A stretch of DNA of 64,000 bases from Catellatospora sp. KI3 (lineage in GTDB: Bacteria > Actinomycetota > Actinomycetes > Mycobacteriales > Micromonosporaceae): assembly GCF_029948125.1 (NCBI RefSeq), contig NZ_JASAMB010000003.1:62001-126000 (forward strand), written 5' to 3'. Below, in pieces: positions 16,779 through 25,561 of the stretch; position 1 is the first letter of the stretch, and each line of letters begins with the position of its first letter. The position numbers and the translations under genes were made by a program. Below the pieces are notes generated by a model. That model saw only the letters and a program-made list of their open reading frames with translations. It had not been told where the DNA came from and did not search any database.

Positions 16779-17464
16779 ACAGCAGCAACCCGGGGCGGGT
16801 CCTGATCAGCGGCGGCGCGAGCGGGCTCGGTGCGGCGGTCGTCCGGGCCGTCGCCGACGCCGGTGGCAAGCCGTACGTGCTGGACCGCGACCCCGTCGAG
16901 GGCGACCACCGGCTGGTCGACGTCGCCGACACCGCCGCCGTCACCGAAGCCGTCACCGAGCTGGGCCGGCAGACCGGCGGCTTCGACGCCGTGGTCACCG
17001 CGGCGGGCTGGGACCAGCCCGGCCGCCTGGCCGACGTGCCCGCCGACCGCTGGGACCGGGTCGTGCACATCGACCTGCTCGGCACGGCCGCGGTCATCCG
17101 GGCGGCGCTGCCGTTCCTGCCGATCGGCGGCGGCGGACACATCGTCACCGTCGCCTCGACGCTGGGGCTGCGGGCCGTCAGCGACGCCACCGCCTACTGC
17201 GCCGCGAAGTTCGGCGTCGTCGGGTTCACCCGGGCGCTGGCGGTCGAGCTGGCCGGGCAGGTCGGGGTGACGCTGCTGATCCCCGGAGGCATGCGCACGG
17301 CCTTCTTCGACGGGCGCACCGAGCAGTACCGGCCCTCGGCCGACGCCGCCCTCAACGACCCGGCCAACGTGGCCGCGGCGGTGCTGTTCGCGCTGTCGCA
17401 GCCGCCCGGTTGCGCGGTGCGCGAACTGGTGGTGTGCCCGGACACGGAGCCGTCCTACCCGTGA
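16775..17464 (+). CDS. Classical short-chain dehydrogenase/reductase
   Basis: 229 residues. Rossmann motif SGGASGLGAAV near the N-terminus, catalytic Ser in VASTLGLRA, and YCAAK (YxxxK). It is a classical, not extended, SDR, so it is not the HldD epimerase that usually completes L-glycero-heptose synthesis. It may oxidise or reduce the sugar or another intermediate. Coupled by 4-bp overlaps on both sides. Confidence 0.82.
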   Translation: MNSSNPGRVLISGGASGLGAAVVRAVADAGGKPYVLDRDPVEGDHRLVDVADTAAVTEAVTELGRQTGGFDAVVTAAGWDQPGRLADVPADRWDRVVHIDLLGTAAVIRAALPFLPIGGGGHIVTVASTLGLRAVSDATAYCAAKFGVVGFTRALAVELAGQVGVTLLIPGGMRTAFFDGRTEQYRPSADAALNDPANVAAAVLFALSQPPGCAVRELVVCPDTEPSYP

Positions 17465-18447
17465 GCCGCTCGCGCCGCATCCTCGTGCTGCGGGCGCTGG
17501 GCATCGGGGACCTGGCCGCGGCGGTGCCGGCACTGCGCGCGCTGCGCACCGCCCGGCCCGACGCGCGGATCACCCTGGCCGCACCGGACTGGCTCGCGCC
17601 GCTGGCCGGGCTGACCGGTGCGGTCGACCGCGTGGAGGCGGTGGACGGCCTGGCCGCCTCCGTGGTCGGCGGCGGCCCGTACGACCTGGCGGTGAACCTG
17701 CACGGCCGGGGGCCCCGGTCGCACCTGCTGCTGCGGCGCAGCACCTCGGCGGGGCTGTGGGCGTTCCGCTGCCCCGCCGCCGAGCACGGCACCGGTCCGG
17801 ACTGGCGCGCCGCCGAGCACGAGGTGGCCCGCTGGTGCCGGCTGCTGCGCTGGTACGGCGGCACGCCCGACCCGCAGGACCTGGCGCTGCGGCGGCCGCG
17901 GCTCGCGGTGCCGACGGGGCTGACGCTGGTCCACCCGGGGGCCAAGACGGCCGATCGACGCTGGCCGGCGGCTCGTTTCGCCGAAGTGTGCGCCGCGCTG
18001 CACCGGTCGGGCCACCGCGTCGCGCTGACCGGCTCGGCCGCCGAGCGGGACCTGGGCCTGGACATCGCCGCGCGGGCCGGGCTGGGCGAGGACCGGGTGC
18101 TGGCGGGCCGCACCGGCGTGGCGGAGCTGGCGGCGCTGGTGGCCGCCGCGCGGCTGGTGGTCAGCGGGGACACCGGCATCGCGCACCTGGCCACCGCGTA
18201 CGCGGTGCCCTCGGTGGTCATGTTCGGGGCGCTGGGTCCGCACCTGTGGGGTCCGCCCGCGGGACGCCCGTGGCATCAGGCCCTGTGGCACCCGGATCCG
18301 GCGGCGCTGCCGCGCCCTGCATCCGGTCCCCATCCCGCGCTGCTGGCCACGACCTGTACGCAGGTCATCGAGGCAGCGGAGCTGGCGTGCGCCGCAGCGC
18401 CCGCTGGAGCCGGTCCAGCCGTGCCCGCAGCGCCCGCTGCAGCATGA
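17461..18447 (+). CDS. GT9 family heptosyltransferase-like glycosyltransferase
   Basis: 328 residues from the GTG at 17461. It opens RRILVLRALGIGDLAAAVPALRAL, the GT9 start signature, and later has HPGAKTADRRWPAARFAEV and SGDTGIAHLATAYAVPSVVMFG, as in ADP-heptose:LPS heptosyltransferases. It is the second GT9 module of the operon. Its last 83 bp overlap a gene on the opposite strand. Confidence 0.87.
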   Translation: MSRSRRILVLRALGIGDLAAAVPALRALRTARPDARITLAAPDWLAPLAGLTGAVDRVEAVDGLAASVVGGGPYDLAVNLHGRGPRSHLLLRRSTSAGLWAFRCPAAEHGTGPDWRAAEHEVARWCRLLRWYGGTPDPQDLALRRPRLAVPTGLTLVHPGAKTADRRWPAARFAEVCAALHRSGHRVALTGSAAERDLGLDIAARAGLGEDRVLAGRTGVAELAALVAAARLVVSGDTGIAHLATAYAVPSVVMFGALGPHLWGPPAGRPWHQALWHPDPAALPRPASGPHPALLATTCTQVIEAAELACAAAPAGAGPAVPAAPAAA

Positions 18448-18931
18448 CCGGGTACACGTGCAGCACGATGTTCAGGATGGACAGCCACGCCACCGCGGTC
18501 CAGGCGCGCGCCACGACGGCGGCGAGCACCAGCGCCGTTCCGATGACGGCGAGGATCAGGTGGCTGAGCTCCGCCCGGCGGGTGCCGAGCTCGAACGCGT
18601 CCAGCGAGGCGCGGGTGCCGTCATAGGACCTGTCCTTGCGGTTCGCGCGCTCCCAGCCGATCCGGCGCAGCAGGAGCATGAACGGCCAGACGCCGAGCCT
18701 GCGGTAGAGCCCCGGTTCCCAGGCGCGGACCTGATACCAGCCGCCGCTCGGGGACGGCCGCAGCGCCGACATCGAGGCCGACATCCCCGCCATCATGGCG
18801 AAGTGGACCACCCAGGCGAAGGCGAAGCCGCCGAAGCCGAGGAACGCGCCGGTCGCCCAGCTCACCGCCACGACCGCCGCCGCGCCGAACACGACGGTCA
18901 GCAGTGCGCGGGGACTTTGCCCACGACTCAT
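18365..18931 (-). CDS. Small membrane protein resembling CrtO-type glycosyl acyltransferases
   Basis: 188 residues from the ATG at 18931. Two N-terminal helices, a central loop with YQVRAWEPGLYRRLGVWPF and ELGTRRAELSHLILA, and C-terminal helices ending NIVLHVYPVMLQRALRARL. The WE-x2-LYRRLGV, E-x2-RAE-x2-H and N-x5-YP-x3-QR pattern recalls glycosyl-4,4'-diaponeurosporenoate acyltransferase (CrtO) relatives. That match is from memory and moderate. An acyl transfer onto the glycan or carotenoid is a guess. The 3' end overlaps the GT9 gene by 83 bp in antiparallel orientation. Confidence 0.55.
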   Translation of the reverse strand: MSRGQSPRALLTVVFGAAAVVAVSWATGAFLGFGGFAFAWVVHFAMMAGMSASMSALRPSPSGGWYQVRAWEPGLYRRLGVWPFMLLLRRIGWERANRKDRSYDGTRASLDAFELGTRRAELSHLILAVIGTALVLAAVVARAWTAVAWLSILNIVLHVYPVMLQRALRARLDRLQRALRRTPAPLPR

Positions 18932-18959
18932 GCGGGCAGCGTAGTGGTGCGGCGCCCCG

Positions 18960-20201
18960 TCAGAGGAACCGGGCCGGTACCGCCGCGTCGACATAGCGCT
19001 CGGCGGCCACGACCTGCCCGTACACCGTCGCCAGGCGGTGCGCGGTGTGCTGCCAGGTGTACCGGTCCCGGGCGATCGCTCCGGCCATCCGCCCGTAGGC
19101 GGCGCGCCGGGCCGGGTCGCCCAGCAGGTGCCCGAGCGCCGCGGCCAGGGCGGGCACGTCGCGGGGCGGCACCAGGGCGCCGGTGACCCCGTCGCGTACC
19201 GAGTCGATCAGCCCGCCGACCGCGTACGCGACGACCGGCACCTGGCAGGACATCGCCTCCAGCGGCGTGATGCCGAACGGCTCGTAGTCGGGTGTGCACG
19301 CCACCACGTCCGCCGACCGGTACAGCGCGGGCATCTGCGCCTGCGGCACCCCGCCCAGCAGCGTCACCCGGTCGCGTACGCCGAGGCGGGTCGCCAGTTC
19401 GAGCAGCCGGACCGCCTCCGGTTCGGCGTCGAGCGCGGCCGCGGGCGGACCGCCCACGATGACCAGCTCGACCCCCGGCAGCGCGGGCATCGCGGCGATG
19501 AGGTCGGCGAACCCCTTGCGCGGCACGAGCCGCCCCACGCTGACCACCCGGGCGGGCCGCCGCGACCCCGGGCTACCGGCCGGTGCCGGGGTGAACACCG
19601 AGGTGTCGACGCCTGACGGGATGACCGTGGTCTTCTCCGTCGGCAGGCCGTACCGGCGCAGCTCCGCCACCTCGTCGGAGCACTGGGCGATGATCCGCGC
19701 CGCGGCGAGGCCGACCTGGCGCTCCAACCCCACCCGGCCGGGCGGGCTGGTGTCGGCGGGGCCCTGCATGCGCTTCTTCACCGCACCCAGCGCGTGGTAG
19801 GTGACCACGAACGGCCGGGCGCGCCGCTGGGTCGCCCGCAGGGCCGCGACGCCGCTCATCCAGAAGTGCGCGTGCACCACGTCGGGCTCGAACCCCGGGC
19901 GGTGCCACCGGCGCAGCAGGAAGTCGCCGAAGGGACCCATGTACGGCAGCAGCTCGTCCTTGGGCACCGCCTCGGCCGGCCCCACCGGCACGTGCTCGAC
20001 GCTGTAACCGTCCGGCACGTGCACCACCGGCGGCAGCTCGGGGTCGTCGCGGCGGGTGTACACCCGTACCTGGTGCCCCAGGCGCACCAGGGCGGCGGCC
20101 AGCTGGGCGACGTGCACGTTCTGGCCGCCGGCGTCGACGCCGCCGAGCGCGGCCAGCGGGCTGGCGTGTTCGGAGATCATGGCGATACTCAGCGCGGACA
20201 T
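18960..20201 (-). CDS. GT4 family glycosyltransferase (MshA/sucrose-phosphate-synthase style)
   Basis: 413 residues from the ATG at 20201, with GAGGAG upstream. The N-terminal phrase GGVDAGGQNVHVAQLAAAL is the acceptor-domain signature of MshA-like GT4 enzymes. The donor domain has VSVGRLVPRKGFADLI and YEPFGITPLEAMSCQVPVVAYAVGG. It probably transfers a sugar to a small acceptor or a glycan. A SigF-like promoter lies just upstream, suggesting stress induction. Confidence 0.85.
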   Translation of the reverse strand: MSALSIAMISEHASPLAALGGVDAGGQNVHVAQLAAALVRLGHQVRVYTRRDDPELPPVVHVPDGYSVEHVPVGPAEAVPKDELLPYMGPFGDFLLRRWHRPGFEPDVVHAHFWMSGVAALRATQRRARPFVVTYHALGAVKKRMQGPADTSPPGRVGLERQVGLAAARIIAQCSDEVAELRRYGLPTEKTTVIPSGVDTSVFTPAPAGSPGSRRPARVVSVGRLVPRKGFADLIAAMPALPGVELVIVGGPPAAALDAEPEAVRLLELATRLGVRDRVTLLGGVPQAQMPALYRSADVVACTPDYEPFGITPLEAMSCQVPVVAYAVGGLIDSVRDGVTGALVPPRDVPALAAALGHLLGDPARRAAYGRMAGAIARDRYTWQHTAHRLATVYGQVVAAERYVDAAVPARFL

Positions 20202-20228
20202 CGCGGGGCTCCTCTCGACCGAGCCGCA

Positions 20229-20254
20229 GTACCCCCGCCCCCGGGCGGGCAAAC
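20229..20254 (-). promoter_or_regulatory. SigB/F-like promoter for the GT4 gene
   Basis: On the minus strand GTTT (20254-20251), 16 nt, GGGTAC (20234-20229), 28 bp before the ATG at 20201. It fits the pattern found at the other sites. Confidence 0.55.
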
Positions 20255-20315
20255 GGTGCGATTACCCGGGGCGCTGCGCGGGTACGGACCGGTCGCGAAC
20301 TGCGAGGGGGCAGCC

Positions 20316-22670
20316 ATGGATGACCGCATCGCCGACGTCTGGGGGCGGCGCACGCCCTACCGCGGGGGCGGGCACTGGCCCGTGCGGGAGGACAGCCACC
20401 TCGCCGACGGCGTCGACCCGCGGCGGGTGCAGTGGGTGCCGTCGGCCTGCGTGCTCTGCAGCAACGGCTGCGGCTGCGACATCGCGGTGCTCGACGGCCG
20501 CATGGTCGGGGTGCGCGGCCGGGTCCGGGACCGGGTCAACCACGGCCGGCTCGGGCCGAAGGGCCTCTACGGCAGCTGGCAGGCCCAGAGCAGCCCGGAC
20601 CGGCTGACGGTGCCGCTGCTGCGCCAGGGCGGCCGGCTGGTGGAGACCGACTGGGACACCGCGATGGACCGCATCGCGGCGGTGTCGCGGGCCCTGCTGG
20701 ACGACAAGGGCCCGCTCTCGCACGGCTTCTACACCTCCGGCCAGCTGTTCCTGGAGGAGTACTACACCCTGGCCGTCATCGGCAAGGCGGGCCTGGGCAC
20801 CCCGCACATGGACGGCAACACCCGCCTGTGCACCGCGACCTCGGCCGCGGCGCTGAAGGAGAGCTTCGGCTGCGACGGGCAGCCCGGCAGCTACACCGAC
20901 GTCGACCACGCCGACGCGATCTTCCTGTACGGCCACAACGTCGCCGAGACGCAGACGGTGCTCTGGTCGCGAATCCTCGACCGGATCGAGGGCCCCGACC
21001 GGCCGAGGATCGTCTGCGTCGACCCGCGCCGCACCGCCGTCGCCCAGGCCGCCGACCTGCACCTGCCGGTCCGCCCCGGCACCAACCTGGCGCTGCTCAA
21101 CGCGATCGTGCACGAACTGATCGCCGCCGACCTTATCGACCACGACTACGTCCGCGACCACACCAGCGGCTTCGCGCAGCTGCGCGACACGGTCGCGTCG
21201 TACGGCGCCGACAACGTCGCCGAGCTGTGCGGCGTACCAGCCGACGACATCCGCCGCGCGGCGCACCTGTTCGGCACCACCGGACGGGTCCTGTCGACGG
21301 TGCTGCAGGGCTTCTACCAGTCGCACCAGGCCACCGCCGCGTCGTGCCAGGTCAACAACCTGCACCTGCTGCGCGGCATGCTCGGCCGCCCCGGCTGCGG
21401 CGTGCTGCAGATGAACGGCCAGCCCACCGCCGAGAACACCCGCGAGTGCGGCGCCGACGGCGACCTGCCGGGCTTCCGCAACTGGGCCGACGAGGAGCAC
21501 ATCGCGCAGCTGGCGAAGCTGTGGAACGTCGACCCGCTGGTCATCCCGCACTGGTCGCCGCCGACCCACGCCATGCAGATCTTCCGCTACGCCGAGCAGG
21601 GCTCGATCCGGCTGCTGTGGATCAGCGGCACCAACCCGGCGGTGTCGCTGCCGGACCTGGCCCGCATCCGGGCCGTCCTCGGCGACGAGAAGCTGTTCGT
21701 GATCGTGTCCGACTGCTTCCTGACCGAGACCGCGCAGCTGGCCGACGTGGTCCTGCCCGCCGCGATGTGGGGTGAGAAGACCGGCACCTTCACCAACACC
21801 GACCGCAGCGTGCATTTGAGCCTCAAGGCGGTCGACCCGCCCGGCCAGGCCCGCTCCGACCTGGACGCCTTCTGCGAGTACGCCCGCCGGATGGACCTGC
21901 GCGACCGCGACGGCGCCCCGCTGATCGGCTGGTCGGACCCGGAGGGCGCCTTCGCGGCGTGGCGCGAGTGCAGCCGGGGCCGCCCCTGCGACTACACCGG
22001 CCTGTCCTACCAGCGGCTGCGCCACGGGCCGGTGCAGTGGCCGTGCAACGACGAGCACCCGGACGGCCAGGAGCGGCTCTACGGCGACGGCGTGTTCCCG
22101 ACGGCGCTCGGGCGGTGCGAGGAGTTCGGCCACGACCTGCTCACCGGGGCGGCAGTGACCCCGGAGCAGTACCGGGCGCTGCGCATCGACGGCAGGGCCA
22201 GGCTCCGCGCCGCCGACTACGTGCCCGGCGAGCACACGACCACCGAGGAGCATCCGCTGCTGCTGACGACCGGGCGTACGGCGTACCACTTCCACACCCG
22301 CACCAAGACGGCCCGCGCGCCCGAACTGAACCGGGCCGCGCCGCGGCCCTGGGTCGAGGTGAGCGCCGCCGACGCCCGCCGGCTGGACCTGCGCGAGGGC
22401 GACACGGTCCGGGTCGAGTCCGCCACCGGCCACGTCGACCTGCCGGTACGCGTCACCGATGCCCGCCCCGGCACCGTCTTCATCCCGTTCCACTACGGCT
22501 ACTGGGACACCGACTCTACCGAGCCGCGCGCCGCCAACGAGCTCACCGCGACCGCCTGGGACCCGGTGTCCAAGCAGCCGCATTTCAAACTCGCCGCGGT
22601 ACGCCTGACCCTGCTGGCGCGCGGCGACCAGTCGGCCCCGCCCGGCGGCGACGCCGCCATCGGGGTGTGA
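20316..22670 (+). CDS. Molybdopterin oxidoreductase (nitrate reductase / formate dehydrogenase family)
   Basis: 784 residues from the ATG at 20316, after GAGGGGG. N-terminal cluster region CVLCSNGCGC gives CxxCxxxC, but the expected fourth Cys (usually GRLCxKG) is Gly in HGRLGPKGLY. The Mo-bis-MGD domain follows: DGNTRLCTATSAAAL with a likely Cys ligand, WGEKTGTFTNTDRSVHL, and a C-terminal MGD-binding domain with TTGRTAYHFHTRTKT and PFHYGYWDTD. No electron-transfer subunit is adjacent, only a small helical protein. The substrate is not evident; nitrate, formate or another small oxide are possible. Confidence 0.85.
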   Translation: MDDRIADVWGRRTPYRGGGHWPVREDSHLADGVDPRRVQWVPSACVLCSNGCGCDIAVLDGRMVGVRGRVRDRVNHGRLGPKGLYGSWQAQSSPDRLTVPLLRQGGRLVETDWDTAMDRIAAVSRALLDDKGPLSHGFYTSGQLFLEEYYTLAVIGKAGLGTPHMDGNTRLCTATSAAALKESFGCDGQPGSYTDVDHADAIFLYGHNVAETQTVLWSRILDRIEGPDRPRIVCVDPRRTAVAQAADLHLPVRPGTNLALLNAIVHELIAADLIDHDYVRDHTSGFAQLRDTVASYGADNVAELCGVPADDIRRAAHLFGTTGRVLSTVLQGFYQSHQATAASCQVNNLHLLRGMLGRPGCGVLQMNGQPTAENTRECGADGDLPGFRNWADEEHIAQLAKLWNVDPLVIPHWSPPTHAMQIFRYAEQGSIRLLWISGTNPAVSLPDLARIRAVLGDEKLFVIVSDCFLTETAQLADVVLPAAMWGEKTGTFTNTDRSVHLSLKAVDPPGQARSDLDAFCEYARRMDLRDRDGAPLIGWSDPEGAFAAWRECSRGRPCDYTGLSYQRLRHGPVQWPCNDEHPDGQERLYGDGVFPTALGRCEEFGHDLLTGAAVTPEQYRALRIDGRARLRAADYVPGEHTTTEEHPLLLTTGRTAYHFHTRTKTARAPELNRAAPRPWVEVSAADARRLDLREGDTVRVESATGHVDLPVRVTDARPGTVFIPFHYGYWDTDSTEPRAANELTATAWDPVSKQPHFKLAAVRLTLLARGDQSAPPGGDAAIGV

Positions 22671-22682
22671 GGAGGACCGACC

Positions 22683-23141
22683 ATGCACCTGCCCGTCTAC
22701 CTCGGCCTGCTGGACAGCGGTGAGCAGGCGCTGGCCGACAGCTTCGACCTGGTCGCCGAGGGGCACGGCGACGAGCCCGACGTCCGGCAGCTGTGCCGCA
22801 CCCTGGCCGCGCAGTGCCGGGAGCGGGTCGCGGCGCTGCGACCGGTGCTCGACCGCTACGGCGAGAAGCCGGCGGCCGAACCCGAGCGGCTGCACGCCGA
22901 GGCCCTGCCCGCCGCGCGTACCGGCGCGGTCGGACTGCTGCGCGACCTGCAGGACCTGGTGCTGCTGGCCACGCTCGTGGACAGCAGCTGGACGGTGGTC
23001 TGCCAGGCCGCGCAGGGGCTGCGCGACCGGGAGCTGCTGGCGGTGGTCTGCCAGGCGCAGCCGCAGGTGAGCAACCAGCTCGCCTGGCTGACCACCCGGA
23101 TCAAGAGCGCCGCGCCGCAGGCGCTGCTGGCCGCCGCCTGA
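22683..23141 (+). CDS. Small all-helical protein linked to the molybdopterin oxidoreductase
   Basis: 152 residues, 12 bp after the oxidoreductase with GAGGA upstream of the ATG. It is almost entirely helical, with ferritin/DUF892-like spacing (DSFDLVAEGHGDEPDVR, CRTLAAQCRERVAAL, LVLLATLVDSSWTVVCQAAQGL) but no clear di-iron EXXH set. Co-transcription suggests a chaperone or partner of the enzyme. The function is not known. Confidence 0.65.
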   Translation: MHLPVYLGLLDSGEQALADSFDLVAEGHGDEPDVRQLCRTLAAQCRERVAALRPVLDRYGEKPAAEPERLHAEALPAARTGAVGLLRDLQDLVLLATLVDSSWTVVCQAAQGLRDRELLAVVCQAQPQVSNQLAWLTTRIKSAAPQALLAAA

Positions 23142-23158
23142 CCGATCGTCGCACCGAC

Positions 23159-23183
23159 GTTTGCCCTGCGCCCAGCCGGGAAC
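23159..23183 (+). promoter_or_regulatory. SigB/F-like promoter for the Zn alcohol dehydrogenase
   Basis: GTTT (23159-23162), 15 nt, GGGAAC (23178-23183), 37 bp before the ATG at 23220. The same GGGAAC -10 variant occurs at the CBS and TraR promoters. Confidence 0.5.
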
Positions 23184-23219
23184 TGCCCCACGACGCAGTC
23201 GACGGAGGAGGCGGACGCG

Positions 23220-24401
23220 ATGAGGGCAGTGACCTGGCACGGCCGGGGTGACGTGCGGGTGGAGACGGTGCCGGATCCGATCCTGCAGGAGCCGACCGAC
23301 GCGGTCATCAGGGTGACCTCGAGCGGCATCTGCGGCTCGGACCTGCACCTGTACGAGGTGCTCACCCCGTTCATGGCCGAGGGCGACATCCTGGGCCACG
23401 AACCGATGGGCATCGTCGAGGAGGTCGGCCCCGCGGTGACCGGGATCAGACCGGGCGACCGGGTGGTGGTGCCGTTCAACATCGCGTGCGGCCACTGCTG
23501 GATGTGCGGGCAGGGTCTGCAGAGCCAGTGCGAGACGACCCAGGTGCGGCAGGAGGGCATGGGCGCGGCGCTGTTCGGCTACACCCGGCTCTACGGGCAA
23601 GTCCCCGGCGGGCAGGCGCAGTTCCTGCGCGTGCCGCAGGCGCAGTACGGCCCGATCACCGTCCCCGTCGGCCCGCCCGACGACATGTTCGTCTACCTGT
23701 CCGACGTCCTGCCCACCGCCTGGCAGGCGGTCGAGTACGCGGCGATCCCGCAGGGCGGCTCCGTGCTGGTGCTCGGGCTGGGCCCGATCGGCGACATGTG
23801 CTGCCGGGTGGCGGCGCTGCGCGGCGCGGGGCAGCTCATCGCGATCGACCCGGTGCCCGAGCGCCGCGAGCGCGCGCGTGCCCGGGGCGTGACCACGCTG
23901 GACCTGGGCGACCGGGACGACCTGGTCGCCGCCGTCCGGGAACTGACCGGCGGCCGCGGACCGGACTCGGTCATCGACGCGGTCGGCATGGAGGCCCACG
24001 GCTCGCCGGTCAGCGCCACGCTGCAGAAGATGACCGGCGTGCTGCCGGACGCGGTGGCGGCCAAGCTCATGGAGACCGCCGGGGTCGACCGGATGGCGGC
24101 GCTGAACCTGGCCATCGAGGCGGTGCGCCGGGGCGGCACCATCTCGATCATCGGCGTGTACGGCGGCATGGCCGACCCGCTGCCCATGCTGACCCTGTTC
24201 GACAAGCAGGTCCAGCTGCGCATGGGCCAGGCCAACGTGCGCAACTGGGTCGACGACATCATGCCGCTGCTCACCGACGGGGATCCGCTGGGCGTGCTGG
24301 ACTTCGCCACCCACCGGGTACCGCTGACCGACGCGCCCGAGGCGTACCGGACCTTCCAGGAGAAGAAGGACGGCTGCGTCAAGGTGCTGCTGCAGCCGTG
24401 A
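23220..24401 (+). CDS. Zinc-dependent alcohol / formaldehyde dehydrogenase (MDR family)
   Basis: 393 residues. Catalytic zinc residues in GICGSDLH and LGHEPMGIVEEVG; structural zinc Cys set in ACGHCWMCGQGLQSQC; Rossmann motif GLGPIGDMCCRVAALRGAG. Length and the long insert before the Rossmann fold resemble glutathione-independent formaldehyde dehydrogenases. Detoxification of aldehydes under stress would fit the SigF-like promoter upstream. Confidence 0.9.
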   Translation: MRAVTWHGRGDVRVETVPDPILQEPTDAVIRVTSSGICGSDLHLYEVLTPFMAEGDILGHEPMGIVEEVGPAVTGIRPGDRVVVPFNIACGHCWMCGQGLQSQCETTQVRQEGMGAALFGYTRLYGQVPGGQAQFLRVPQAQYGPITVPVGPPDDMFVYLSDVLPTAWQAVEYAAIPQGGSVLVLGLGPIGDMCCRVAALRGAGQLIAIDPVPERRERARARGVTTLDLGDRDDLVAAVRELTGGRGPDSVIDAVGMEAHGSPVSATLQKMTGVLPDAVAAKLMETAGVDRMAALNLAIEAVRRGGTISIIGVYGGMADPLPMLTLFDKQVQLRMGQANVRNWVDDIMPLLTDGDPLGVLDFATHRVPLTDAPEAYRTFQEKKDGCVKVLLQP

Positions 24402-24416
24402 CGCCGACGCGGTGGG

Positions 24417-24482
24417 GTGCGGGACGTGTCGCTGAGCCCGCGGGAGCGCGAACTGCTCGGCCTTTCCGCAGCTGGCAGGCCG
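24417..24482 (+). pseudogene. Possible LuxR-type HTH fragment in the intergenic region
   Basis: A short reading phase encodes SLSPRERELLGLSAAG, closely matching the first helix of LuxR/GerE DNA-binding domains (LTPRExEVLxLxAxG). The match stops before the recognition helix, and the SigF-like promoter follows at once. It could be a remnant of a lost regulator or chance. Confidence 0.3.
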
Positions 24483-24506
24483 TTTGAGGTAGGTCCCGGC
24501 GGGTAC
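24482..24506 (+). promoter_or_regulatory. SigB/F-like promoter for the three-gene envelope operon
   Basis: GTTT (24482-24485), 15 nt, GGGTAC (24501-24506), 90 bp before the ATG at 24596. Confidence 0.6.
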
Positions 24507-24595
24507 GTGTCGACATCGGCCACACGGAATGCGACGGCTCCTTCCGGCGCCGCGCGGCCCGCAACGGCCACCAGATCGTGGAGGGGGAACACGAG

Positions 24596-25561
24596 ATGAC
24601 AGAGCAGTACCGGGATACCACCGAGCGGGACACCGCCAGTGGCGGCTCCGGGCTCGGCGGACCCGCCGGGCAGCCGTCCGCGGAAGGGGTGTCGCGCGAG
24701 CAGCACGACCTTTCGCAGACGCCGGGCAAGTTCACCGACGACTCCCCGGTCGACGCGGCCACCGGCGACCCGACCACCGCGACGGCCGCCGACGACGCCA
24801 GGCCGTCACCGCTTTCGGGCGACCCGGCGACGCCGACGAGGGGCTACGCACCGGACGCGCCGGGTGTGCCGAGCGGCATGACCGGGCCGCCCATCGCGGC
24901 CGAGGCGGCGCAGGCCGTGCCCGTGCCGGCCCAGACCGGCGGCCTGACGCCGTCGACCCGCACCGAGCCCGAACCTGAGTCCGGCGGCGGTATCGCCGGA
25001 GCTAAGGAGCAGGTCAAGCAGGTGGCGCAGGAGACCGGTGCCCAGGCGCGCGGCCTGCTGGACACGACGACACGGGAGCTCACCGAGCAGGCCTCCACCC
25101 AGCAGCAGCGCATCGCCGGCACGCTGCACACGCTCGCCGACGACCTCGCGACCATGCGGGGCGGCGAGGGCGGCGACCGGATGGCCGGGGAGCTGTTGCA
25201 GCAGGTCTCCGAGCGGGCGCACCAGGCCGCCGACTGGCTCGAACACCGCCAGCCCGGCGCGATCCTGGACGAGGTGCGCGACTACGCCCGGCGCCACCCG
25301 GGCACGTTCCTGCTCGGCGCGCTGGCCGCGGGGCTGGTCGTGGGCAGGCTCACCCGCAACATCGCGTCGTCGAGCGGCTCGTCGGACGGCTCGCCGGGCG
25401 ACTCCGTGATGATCGAGCACCCGACCGGGCCGGCGACCCGGATGGTTCCGGAGCGGCCGGCCACCGCCGCCGGTCTGACCGGCGGGCCCAGGACGCCCGA
25501 CGACCTGGCGTCCACGGCGCGCATCGGCGGCCTGGAGCAGGAGAGCGGGGTCGCGCGATGA
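24596..25561 (+). CDS. Low-complexity protein with C-terminal membrane anchor
   Basis: 321 residues from the ATG at 24596. The first 130 residues are disordered and rich in Gly, Thr, Pro and Asp. Residues about 140-220 form amphipathic helices (AKEQVKQVAQETGAQARGLL). A single membrane segment FLLGALAAGLVVGRLTR follows and a polar tail ends the protein. No enzyme motif. It leads an ATGA-coupled operon with a holin-like and a DUF3618 protein, a set repeatedly seen in actinobacterial envelope-stress operons. Confidence 0.7.
   Translation: MTEQYRDTTERDTASGGSGLGGPAGQPSAEGVSREQHDLSQTPGKFTDDSPVDAATGDPTTATAADDARPSPLSGDPATPTRGYAPDAPGVPSGMTGPPIAAEAAQAVPVPAQTGGLTPSTRTEPEPESGGGIAGAKEQVKQVAQETGAQARGLLDTTTRELTEQASTQQQRIAGTLHTLADDLATMRGGEGGDRMAGELLQQVSERAHQAADWLEHRQPGAILDEVRDYARRHPGTFLLGALAAGLVVGRLTRNIASSSGSSDGSPGDSVMIEHPTGPATRMVPERPATAAGLTGGPRTPDDLASTARIGGLEQESGVAR

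Noticed and set aside
16775-17464. SDR as the missing HldD epimerase
   Set aside because: It has the classical YxxxK/short form and not the extended fold with the HldD active-site arrangement.
20262-24314. 1350-residue minus-strand frame
   Set aside because: Shadow of the molybdopterin oxidoreductase, helical protein and ADH genes. The forward genes have clear motifs and ribosome sites.
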